DNA of 64,000 nucleotides from Betaproteobacteria bacterium (GTDB lineage: Bacteria; Pseudomonadota; Gammaproteobacteria; Burkholderiales; Usitatibacteraceae). The stretch lies in assembly GCA_016720855.1 (NCBI GenBank), contig JADKJU010000002.1, positions 806,001 through 870,000 on the forward strand, in the 5' to 3' direction. Position numbers and translations under genes: made by a program. The notes beneath the pieces are model-generated. The model did no database searches. It saw only the letters and a program-made list of their open reading frames with translations, and had not been told where the DNA came from. This document shows positions 1 through 7,323 of the stretch, in pieces (the stretch's first letter is position 1; every line of letters starts with the position of its first letter).

Positions 1-327
1 GGCTTTCTCCTTCGTGTTGAAGAAGCCCGTGCACTCGAGCACGACGTCCACCTTAAGCTCGCCCCACGGCAACTGCGACGGGTCGCGGTTGGCCAGCACG
101 CGAATGCGGTCGCCGTTCACGACCATGTGGTCGCCATCGACCGTCACCGTCCCCGGGAACTTGCCATGGGCGGTGTCGTAGCGGGTGAGGTGGGCGTTGG
201 TCTCGGCGTTGCCGAGGTCGTTCACCGCGACGATGACGATGTCGTGCTTCTTGCCGTCCTCATAGTGGGCGCGGAGGATGTTGCGGCCGATGCGGCCGTA
301 GCCATTGATGGCGACGCGGATAGTCAT
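1..327 (-). CDS. cbbG: Glyceraldehyde-3-phosphate dehydrogenase, N-terminal part (cut by window edge)
   Basis: The first 109 codons of a type I GAPDH run leftward off the window. The N-terminus holds the Rossmann dinucleotide motif NGYGRIGR at residues 8-15, and the AVNDL and TRYDTAHGKF stretches typical of the family follow. In the Calvin cycle the enzyme reduces 1,3-bisphosphoglycerate to glyceraldehyde-3-phosphate in the cytoplasm. It is the last visible gene of the cbb operon, 122 bp after cbbT, which supports the cbbG name, although the same protein also serves glycolysis. The catalytic cysteine lies outside the window. Confidence 0.9.
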   Translation of the reverse strand, partial: MTIRVAINGYGRIGRNILRAHYEDGKKHDIVIVAVNDLGNAETNAHLTRYDTAHGKFPGTVTVDGDHMVVNGDRIRVLANRDPSQLPWGELKVDVVLECTGFFNTKEKA

Positions 328-449
328 GTTGGGGGCTCCGAGGCGGAAAGGTGCGGGGAAAGCGCTATTTTAAGCCAAAGGCCGGAGCGCACTTTGACGA
401 GGGTCACCAATCCTCCTGCGTGCCCGTGCGTCCTCCGGGTTCGCTGTGC

Positions 450-2459
450 TCAATTCTTCTGGAGCACCGACCTTACCGCGGCCACGACGTGGTCGGCGTC
501 GACGCCGAAGTACTTGTACACGACGTCCGCGGGGGCGGATTCGCCGAACCGGTCGACGCCGATCGCGGCGCCCTCGAGGCCCACGTACTTGCGCCAGAAG
601 TCGGTGACGCCCGCTTCCACGGACACGCGCGGCATGCCCCCGGGCAGGACGGCGGCGCGCCAGGCGGCGTCCTGCCGGTCAAAGGCGCTGGTGCAGGGCA
701 TGGAGACGACGCGCACCGGGATTCCGGCTTCGGCCAGCGTCTTCTGCGCGGCCAGGGCCAGCGAGACTTCCGATCCCGTGGCGATGATCGCGGCCTTCGG
801 TGCGCCCGCGGCCTCCGAGAGCACGTAGCCGCCCCGGCGGATGGCTGCCACCTGCTCCGGCGCGCGCTTCACGAAGGGCACGTTCTGGCGCGACAGCGCG
901 AAGGCGGTCGGCCCGTCACGGCGCTCGATCGCCGCGGCCCAGGCCACGGCCGTCTCGACCGTGTCGCAGGGACGCCAGAGGTCCATGCCCGGGATCAGGC
1001 GAAGGCTCGACACGTGCTCGACGGCCTGGTGGGTGGGTCCATCCTCGCCCAGGCCGATGGAGTCGTGCGTGAAGACGAAGATGTTCCTCAGCTTCATGAG
1101 CGCGGCCATGCGCAGGGCGTTCCGGGCGTAGTCGCTGAAGACGAGGAAGGTGCCGGAATAGGGAATGAAGCCGCCGTGCAGCGCGATGCCGTTGAGGATC
1201 GCGGCCATGCCGAACTCGCGCACGCCGAAGTTCACGTAGTTGCCCGCGCTGGTGGCGGAGACGGACTTCGAGCCTGACCAGTTGGTGAGGTTCGAGCCGG
1301 TGAGATCCGCGGAGCCCCCCAGGAAGCCGGGCAGGTGCGGCGCGATGGCCTCGATCGCGATCTGGGAAGCCTTGCGGGTGGCCACGGTCTCGGCTTTTTC
1401 GCAGGCCCTGGCGAGCATGGCCTCGACCACCTCGCCCCAGTTCGCCGGCAAATCGCCGGCCATGCGGCGGCGCAATTCGCGGGCCAGCTCGGGGTGCGCC
1501 TTCGCGTAGGCGTCGAAGCGCCCGTTCCAGTCGGTCTCGAGCCCGGCGCCGCGTGCGCGCTGGTCCCAGGCCGCGTAGATGGGCGCCGGGATCTCGAACG
1601 GCGGGTACGGCCAGCCAATGGCCTGGCGCGTGGCGGCCACTTCCTTCTCGCCCAGCGCGGACCCGTGAACGCCTTCCGTGCCCTGCTTGTGGGGCGAGCC
1701 CTTGCCGATGATCGTCTTGCAGCAGATGAGCGTGGGCCGGGACGAATCGGCCCTCGCCTCCGCGATGGCGCCCTCGACGGCCTTCGCGTCGTGGCCGTCC
1801 ACGTTCGGGATCACGTGCCAGCCGTAGGCGGCGAAGCGCATCGGCGTGTTGTCCCGGAACCAACCGTCGACGTGGCCGTCGATCGAAATGCCGTTGTCGT
1901 CGTAAATGGCGATGAGCTTGCCCAGCTCGAGCGTGCCCGCAAGCGAGCATGCCTCGTGCGAGATGCCCTCCATGAGGCAGCCGTCGCCCACGAAGACGTA
2001 GGTCTGGTGGTCCACGACCGTGTGGCCGGGGCGGTTGAACTCCGCCGCGAGAAGTTTCTCGGCGAGCGCCATGCCCACGGCGTTGGCGAGCCCCTGGCCG
2101 AGCGGGCCCGTGGTCGTTTCCACCCCGGGCGTCACGCCGACCTCGGGATGGCCCGGCGTCTTCGAGTGCAACTGCCGGAAGGCCTTCAGGTCGTCCAGGC
2201 TGACCGCGTAGCCCGTGAGGTGAAGCAGCGCGTACTGCAGCATCGAGCCGTGCCCGTTGGAGAGCACGAAGCGGTCGCGGTCGGCCCAGGACGGGTTGGC
2301 CGGGTTGTAGCGCAGGAACCGGCGCCACAGCACCTCGGCGATATCGGCCATGCCCATGGGCATGCCGGGGTGGCCGGAATTGGCCTTCTGGACGGCGTCC
2401 ATCGCGAGGGCGCGAATGGCGTTGGCGAGGTCGTGCGGCGTTACGGAGGTCGTGGTCAT
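450..2459 (-). CDS. cbbT: Transketolase
   Basis: This 669-aa protein has the usual full length for transketolase, which moves two-carbon ketol units between sugar phosphates in RuBP regeneration. The thiamine diphosphate motif starts with GDGCLMEG near residue 157 and ends near DDNGISIDG. The N-terminal ANSGHPGMPMG and the HDSIGLGEDGPTHQ stretch are also typical. It follows cbbP in the leftward cbb operon with a gap of about 100 bp. No Shine-Dalgarno sequence is visible before this ATG; instead a run of eight C residues (coding strand) lies 6-13 bp upstream. Confidence 0.95.
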   Translation of the reverse strand: MTTTSVTPHDLANAIRALAMDAVQKANSGHPGMPMGMADIAEVLWRRFLRYNPANPSWADRDRFVLSNGHGSMLQYALLHLTGYAVSLDDLKAFRQLHSKTPGHPEVGVTPGVETTTGPLGQGLANAVGMALAEKLLAAEFNRPGHTVVDHQTYVFVGDGCLMEGISHEACSLAGTLELGKLIAIYDDNGISIDGHVDGWFRDNTPMRFAAYGWHVIPNVDGHDAKAVEGAIAEARADSSRPTLICCKTIIGKGSPHKQGTEGVHGSALGEKEVAATRQAIGWPYPPFEIPAPIYAAWDQRARGAGLETDWNGRFDAYAKAHPELARELRRRMAGDLPANWGEVVEAMLARACEKAETVATRKASQIAIEAIAPHLPGFLGGSADLTGSNLTNWSGSKSVSATSAGNYVNFGVREFGMAAILNGIALHGGFIPYSGTFLVFSDYARNALRMAALMKLRNIFVFTHDSIGLGEDGPTHQAVEHVSSLRLIPGMDLWRPCDTVETAVAWAAAIERRDGPTAFALSRQNVPFVKRAPEQVAAIRRGGYVLSEAAGAPKAAIIATGSEVSLALAAQKTLAEAGIPVRVVSMPCTSAFDRQDAAWRAAVLPGGMPRVSVEAGVTDFWRKYVGLEGAAIGVDRFGESAPADVVYKYFGVDADHVVAAVRSVLQKN

Positions 2460-2559
2460 GCGCTTGGGGGGGGCGTGAGTGCGGACTGCGTGAAGGGGGC
2501 TTTCGGTTCGTATTATCGGGCATGGGCGCCGCGGCCGCTACGGGCGGCGGCCGGCGCGG

Positions 2560-3441
2560 TCATCGCGAGATGATCTGCTTCCTGCGCTCGATCAGGCGCC
2601 AGATCATCGGCGTGAAGATGGTCTGCATGGCCAGGTCCATCTTGCCTCCGGGCACCACGATCGTGTTGGCGCGCGACATGAAGGAGTCGTGCAGCATCGA
2701 CAGCAGGTACGGGAAATCGATGCCGCGCGGGTTCGCGAAGCGGATGACGAGGAAACTCTCGTCGGGCGTGGGGATGTAGCGCGCCACGAAGGGGTTCGAG
2801 GTGTCCACCGTCGGCACGCGCTGGAAGTTGATGTGGGTGCGCGAGAACTGCGGGGTGATGTAGTGCACGAAGTCGTGCATCCGGCGCAGGATCGTGTCGG
2901 TCACCGCTTCCGTCGAGTAGCCGCGCATGTTGCGGTCGCGGTGCAGCTTCTGGATCCACTCCAGGTTGATGACCGGCACCACGCCGATGAGCAGGTCCGG
3001 ATGCTTCGCGACGTCGAAGCCGTCGCCCGCCACCGCGCCGTGCAGCCCTTCGTAGAAGAGGAGGTCGGTGCCTTCCGGAATCTCCTCCCAGGGCGTGAAC
3101 GTGCCCGAGGGCTGCTTGTAGGGCGCGGCCTCGCCGTCGTCGTGCAGGTACTTGCGCCGCTTGCCGCGGCCGGTTTCCGCGTAGGCGCGGAAGAGTTCCT
3201 CGAGCTCGGGGAACAGGTTCGCCTCGGGGCCGAAGTGGCTCATGTTCCGCTTCCCGGTGGCGAGGGCCTCGGCCATCTTCGCCTTCATCTCGGCGCGGTC
3301 GTAGCGGTGGAAGCTGTCGCCCTCGATGAAGGCGGCGTTCACGTTCTCGCGCCGGAAGATCTGCTCGAACGTGCGCATGACCGACGTGGTTCCGGCACCC
3401 GAGGAACCGGTGATCGCGATGATGGGGTGCTTCGCCGACAT
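2560..3441 (-). CDS. cbbP: Phosphoribulokinase
   Basis: This 293-aa protein is a proteobacterial class I phosphoribulokinase, which phosphorylates ribulose-5-phosphate to RuBP, the substrate of RuBisCO. The P-loop GSSGAGTT is at residues 12-19, and EGDSFHRYDR and YEGLHGA follow as expected. The start is MSAKHP; the open frame continues upstream, but that part overlaps cbbF in another frame and has no family similarity. The gene follows cbbF by 47 bp. That gap contains a short AAGGGG/CCCCTT hairpin. Confidence 0.96.
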   Translation of the reverse strand: MSAKHPIIAITGSSGAGTTSVMRTFEQIFRRENVNAAFIEGDSFHRYDRAEMKAKMAEALATGKRNMSHFGPEANLFPELEELFRAYAETGRGKRRKYLHDDGEAAPYKQPSGTFTPWEEIPEGTDLLFYEGLHGAVAGDGFDVAKHPDLLIGVVPVINLEWIQKLHRDRNMRGYSTEAVTDTILRRMHDFVHYITPQFSRTHINFQRVPTVDTSNPFVARYIPTPDESFLVIRFANPRGIDFPYLLSMLHDSFMSRANTIVVPGGKMDLAMQTIFTPMIWRLIERRKQIISR

Positions 3442-3488
3442 GGGAAATCCTCTCTCGGAAAAAGCGGAAGAAGGGGTCTGTCCCCTTT

Positions 3489-4580
3489 TCAGGCCTTGGT
3501 GAAGAGCGAGCGCTCGTGGAACAGCGGCGGGGCCGTCGGAGGCGCCACGCCCGCGTCGTGGTCGTGGTGGTAGGACTCGATGCGCGCGACCTCGTCGCGC
3601 GAGCCGAGAATCACCGGGACGCGCTGGTGCAGGGAGGCGGGCTCCACCTCGAGGATGCGGCCCCGGCCCGTGGAGGCGGCGCCGCCCGCCTGTTCGATGA
3701 TCATCCCCATCGGGTTCGCCTCGTACATCAGGCGAAGCCGCCCGGGCCTGGTGGGGTCCTTGGTGTCGCGCGGATACATGAAGAGGCCGCCGCGCACGAG
3801 GATGCGGTGCACCTCGGCCACCATCGAGGCGATCCAGCGCATGTTGAAGTCGGCGCCACGCGGCCCCGACCTGCCCTGCACGCACTCGGACACGTAGCGG
3901 CGCACAGGCGGCTCCCAGAAGCGTTCGTTCGAGGCGTTGATCGCGAACTCGCGCGTGGCGGCCGGGATCTTCATGTCGGGGTGCGTGAGGATGAACTCGC
4001 CCATGTTGCGGTCGAGCGTGAAGCCGTGCGTGCCCCGCCCCAGGGTGAGCACCAGCATGGTGGTGGGGCCGTAGATCGCGTAGCCCGCGGCCACCTGGCG
4101 CGTGCCGGGCTGCAGGAAATCCTCCGTGCGCGGCTCGGTCACGCCATCCGGGCAGCGCAGCACCGAGAAGATGCTGCCCACCGAGACATTCACGTCGATG
4201 TTGGACGAGCCGTCGAGCGGGTCGAACACGAGGAGGTAGCGTCCGCGCGGGTGCTCCTCCGGGATGGGGATGGGTTCCTCGCGCTCCTCGGACACCAGCC
4301 CGGCGAGGGTGCCGCTCCACTCGTTGGTCCGCACGAAGATCTCGTCGGCCAGCACGTCCAGCTGCATCTGGGTCTCGCCCTGGACGTTTTGCGAGCCGGC
4401 CGTGCCGCCCGTGCCCGACAGGGCTCCCTGGCCGATCACATGGGCGATGCGCTTGCAGGCGAGGCGGACGTTGTTCACGACCGCCGTGAAGGCGCCCGTG
4501 GCGGCCGGGACCCGGCGCTGCTCGCGCAGCAGGAATTCCGTGATCGTGGGCCGGGTTTCGACCTGGAAGGTCTGTTTCAT
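3489..4580 (-). CDS. cbbF: Fructose-1,6-bisphosphatase, class I
   Basis: This 363-aa class I fructose-1,6-bisphosphatase removes the 1-phosphate of fructose-1,6-bisphosphate, and in some organisms also acts on sedoheptulose-1,7-bisphosphate, during RuBP regeneration. The metal-binding signature DPLDGSSNID is near residue 118, and the substrate region GGLFMYPRD is present. The start has a GGAGAG-type ribosome site just upstream. It lies 15 bp after cbbY and is clearly part of the cbb operon, hence the cbbF name rather than fbp. Confidence 0.95.
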   Translation of the reverse strand: MKQTFQVETRPTITEFLLREQRRVPAATGAFTAVVNNVRLACKRIAHVIGQGALSGTGGTAGSQNVQGETQMQLDVLADEIFVRTNEWSGTLAGLVSEEREEPIPIPEEHPRGRYLLVFDPLDGSSNIDVNVSVGSIFSVLRCPDGVTEPRTEDFLQPGTRQVAAGYAIYGPTTMLVLTLGRGTHGFTLDRNMGEFILTHPDMKIPAATREFAINASNERFWEPPVRRYVSECVQGRSGPRGADFNMRWIASMVAEVHRILVRGGLFMYPRDTKDPTRPGRLRLMYEANPMGMIIEQAGGAASTGRGRILEVEPASLHQRVPVILGSRDEVARIESYHHDHDAGVAPPTAPPLFHERSLFTKA

Positions 4581-4595
4581 GGAAACTCTCCTCGG

Positions 4596-5369
4596 TCAGC
4601 CTGCCGTCGCCGCGGTGCGCGCGTGCATCCGCTCGAGGGCCTCGAGCGAGAGCCAGGCGCCGCCGGCGCGGTTCGCCGATGCGGCGTCAAGCGGCGTGCC
4701 CAGGTCGCCCAGGTGCGGCAGCGTGAGGTCGGCCTCGCCGAAGTCCTGGCTCGCGGTCCAGCGCGTGGGCGTCACCACCGTGAACAGCCCCGCGGCCTTG
4801 GCGGCAGCCAGGCCGTTGGCGGAATCCTCGAAAGCGACGGCCTGCGAGGCGCCAAGCCCCAGCGTCGACAGAGCGAGGCGGTAGATGTCGGGCGCGGGCT
4901 TCTTCGCCGGCACGACGTCGCCGCAGGCGATGACCGCGAAGCGCTTGTGCGCGTTGCTGCCCAGCTCGGCATCCAGCAGCGCCGCGACGTTCGCCGAAGT
5001 GGTGGTGGAGGCGATTCCCACGCGGATGCCTGCCGCGGTCGCCTCCTCGAGCAGGCGTGCAATGCCGGGGCGAAGCGGGGAGCCGCCGCTGGCAACGAGT
5101 TCCGCGTAGCGTTCGGTCTTCACGCGGTGCAGCCCCGGCACGTTGGCGAGCAGCCGGCCGCGTTCCTCGCGCGTGACCGGCAGCCTCTCGAAGAAATGCG
5201 CGAGCCGCTCCTTCCCGCCGGAGATGCGCAGCAGCACTTCGTACTGCTCCGGGCTCCAGTCGTAGGGCAGCCGGAACTCCAGGAAAGCCGAGTTGAATGC
5301 CTGGCGGTGGGTTTCCTCCGTGTCGGCGAGAGTGCCGTCAACGTCGAACAGGAGAGCGGAGAGCGCCAT
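4596..5369 (-). CDS. cbbY: HAD-family sugar phosphatase CbbY
   Basis: This 257-aa haloacid dehalogenase hydrolase has the nucleophile motif FDVDGTLADTE at residues 8-18 (Asp9 and Asp11), a helical cap, and the late motif FEDSANG. Characterised CbbY proteins dephosphorylate xylulose-1,5-bisphosphate, a misfire product that inhibits RuBisCO. Its place directly after cbbS, with about 40 bp between them, supports that role here. A general sugar phosphatase is the alternative. Confidence 0.9.
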   Translation of the reverse strand: MALSALLFDVDGTLADTEETHRQAFNSAFLEFRLPYDWSPEQYEVLLRISGGKERLAHFFERLPVTREERGRLLANVPGLHRVKTERYAELVASGGSPLRPGIARLLEEATAAGIRVGIASTTTSANVAALLDAELGSNAHKRFAVIACGDVVPAKKPAPDIYRLALSTLGLGASQAVAFEDSANGLAAAKAAGLFTVVTPTRWTASQDFGEADLTLPHLGDLGTPLDAASANRAGGAWLSLEALERMHARTAATAG

Positions 5370-5408
5370 GGTGGTTCCTTTCCGGTTGACGGCTCGTCCC
5401 CCGGCCCG

Positions 5409-5765
5409 TCAGGCCGCGGTGCCGCGATGGATCACGAGCGCCGTGCCCTGCGTCTGGCGCAGCTTGTCGTAGCCGACGAGGCGCACGTGGTTGCCGGGGT
5501 TCGCCTTGCGGCAGGCCTCGGCTTCCGCGAGCACCTTGTCCGCGCTCGTCTCCCCGAACATCGGCAGCTTCCACATGTACCAGTAGGATCCCGTGGCGTG
5601 CTGCGGTTCCGCATGCTCGATGGCCGGCGCCCAGCCCTGCGCGAGAAGGTACTCGACTTGCCGGCGAAGGTCCTGCGCGGACATCGGGGGCAGGTAGGAG
5701 AAAGTGCCGAACTTGCGGCTGGCGGAATCCGACAGCCTCGAGTGGTAATCCTGGATGACGCTCAT
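5409..5765 (-). CDS. cbbS: RuBisCO small subunit, form I
   Basis: This 118-aa protein is the form I RuBisCO small subunit, which caps the octamer of large subunits. Family features are FGTFSYLPPMS near the N-terminus, the conserved SYWYMWKLPMFG stretch near residue 60, and VRLVGYDKLRQTQG near the end. A GGAGGGG ribosome site precedes the ATG, 17 bp after the end of cbbL. The length fits form IA. Confidence 0.97.
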   Translation of the reverse strand: MSVIQDYHSRLSDSASRKFGTFSYLPPMSAQDLRRQVEYLLAQGWAPAIEHAEPQHATGSYWYMWKLPMFGETSADKVLAEAEACRKANPGNHVRLVGYDKLRQTQGTALVIHRGTAA

Positions 5766-5782
5766 GGGGGTCCCCTCCGGTC

Positions 5783-7210
5783 TCAGGCGTGGGCGACGTC
5801 GAGCTTGTCGACGACATCGAATTCGAACTTGATTTCCTTCCAGGTCTCCATCGCGACGCGCAGCTCCGGGCTGGACTTCGCGGCGGCAACGAGGATCTCC
5901 TTGCCTTCCTTCTCGACCGGGCGGCCGGCGTTGCGGGCCTCGACGCACGCTTCCAGCGCAACACGGTTGGCGGCCGCGCCGGCCGCGTTGCCCCAGGGAT
6001 GGCCGAGCGTGCCGCCGCCGAACTGGAACACCGCGTCGTCGCCGAAGATGGCGAGCAAGGCGGGCATGTGCCAGACGTGGATGCCGCCGGAGGCGACTGC
6101 GAAGGCGCCGGGCATGGAGCCCCAGTCCTGGTCGAAGAAGATGCCGCGCGAGCGGTCCTCCTTGATGTAGCGGTTGCGCAGCAGGTCGATCCAGCCCAGC
6201 GTGGACTGGCGGTCGCCCTCGAGCTTGCCGACGACGGTGCCGGTGTGCAGGTGGTCGCCGCCGGACAGGCGCAGCGCCTTGGTGAGCACGCGGAAGTGGA
6301 TGCCGTGGTGGCGGTCGCGGTCGATGACCGCGTGCATGGCGCGGTGGATGTGCAGGAGCATGCCGTTGTTGCGGCACCAGTTGGCCAGGCCCGTGTTGGC
6401 GCAGAAGCCGCCCGTCAGGAAGTCATGCATGATGATCGGCATGCCGAGTTCCTTGGCGAATTCGGCGCGCTTGTACATCTCCTCCGGCGTGGGGGCGGTC
6501 ACGTTGAGGTAGTGGCCCTTCCTCTCGCCCGTCTCGGCCTCGGCCTTGCGGATGGCTTCGGCCACGAAGGTGAAGCGGTCGCGCCAGCGCATGAAGGGCT
6601 GGGAATTGACGTTCTCGTCGTCCTTCGTGAAGTCGAGTCCGCCGCGCAGGCACTCGTACACGGCGCGTCCGTAATTCTTGGCCGACAGGCCCAGCTTGGG
6701 CTTGATCGTGCAGCCCAGCAGCGGGCGGCCGTACTTGTCCATCTTGTCGCGCTCGACCTGGATGCCGTTGGGCGGGCCGCCGCAGGTCATCACGTAGGCG
6801 ATCGGGAAGCGCACGTCCTCCAGGCGCAGGGCGCGGATCGCCTTGAACCCGAAGACGTTGCCGACCAGCGAGGTGAAGACGTTCACGACCGACCCTTCCT
6901 CGAAGAGATCGATGGGGTAGGCGATGAAGGCGTAGAAGCAGGTGTCGTCGCCCGGAACGTCCTCGATGCGGTAGGCGCGGCCCTTGTAGTGGTCGAGGTC
7001 GGTGAGCAGGTCGGTCCACACCGTGGTCCAGGTGCCGGTGGACGATTCGGCCGCCACCGCGGCGGCCGCCTCTTCGCGATCGACACCGGCCTGCGGGGTG
7101 ATCTTGAAGCAGGCCAGGATGTCGGTTTCCCTGACCGCGTAGTCCGGTTCCCAGTAGGTGTGGCGGTATTCCTTGACCCCGGCGCTGTAGGCCTTGGCGG
7201 CTGGCTTCAT
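5783..7210 (-). CDS. cbbL: RuBisCO large subunit, form IA
   Basis: This 475-aa protein is full length for a form I large subunit, which carboxylates ribulose-1,5-bisphosphate. KPKLGLS and GLDFTKDDENVNS (with the lysine that becomes carbamylated) make up the active-site core. HIHRAMHAV and SGGDHLHTGTVVGKLEG supply other substrate contacts. Wording such as STGTWTTVWTDLLT and GDDTCFYAFIAYP is typical of form IA, the kind that works with CbbQ and CbbO. A GAGGAG ribosome site precedes the ATG. The gene has its own operator-bearing upstream region, so it probably has its own promoter inside the larger operon. Confidence 0.98.
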   Translation of the reverse strand: MKPAAKAYSAGVKEYRHTYWEPDYAVRETDILACFKITPQAGVDREEAAAAVAAESSTGTWTTVWTDLLTDLDHYKGRAYRIEDVPGDDTCFYAFIAYPIDLFEEGSVVNVFTSLVGNVFGFKAIRALRLEDVRFPIAYVMTCGGPPNGIQVERDKMDKYGRPLLGCTIKPKLGLSAKNYGRAVYECLRGGLDFTKDDENVNSQPFMRWRDRFTFVAEAIRKAEAETGERKGHYLNVTAPTPEEMYKRAEFAKELGMPIIMHDFLTGGFCANTGLANWCRNNGMLLHIHRAMHAVIDRDRHHGIHFRVLTKALRLSGGDHLHTGTVVGKLEGDRQSTLGWIDLLRNRYIKEDRSRGIFFDQDWGSMPGAFAVASGGIHVWHMPALLAIFGDDAVFQFGGGTLGHPWGNAAGAAANRVALEACVEARNAGRPVEKEGKEILVAAAKSSPELRVAMETWKEIKFEFDVVDKLDVAHA

Positions 7211-7258
7211 TCACGGCTCCTCGGTGGCGTCTGTATGGTAAGAATGTAAGTGTTCCGT

Positions 7259-7300
7259 TTCATAAGAGACAGTCACGGCTTGTTATCATTGTCATAAGCT
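7259..7300 (-). promoter_or_regulatory. Probable CbbR operator of the cbbL promoter
   Basis: This segment lies 49-90 bp upstream of cbbL. It carries a 15-bp dyad TTAT-N7-ATAA (7283-7297), the T-N11-A layout of LysR-type binding sites, plus a second CATAAG copy 32 bp away. The 40 bases at 7261-7300 match 29 of 40 bases, without gaps, in the segment upstream of cbbQ (10544-10583). CbbR binding is inferred from this duplication and from the divergent cbbR gene. Confidence 0.7.
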
Positions 7301-7323
7301 CCAGCTGATCATTCACCGCAGCG

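Noticed and set aside
3516..6170. An 884-aa rightward open frame across cbbF-cbbL
   Set aside because: It is antisense to four recognisable genes; the composition (Arg, His, Gly, Ala) is that of a GC-rich shadow and it has no family wording.
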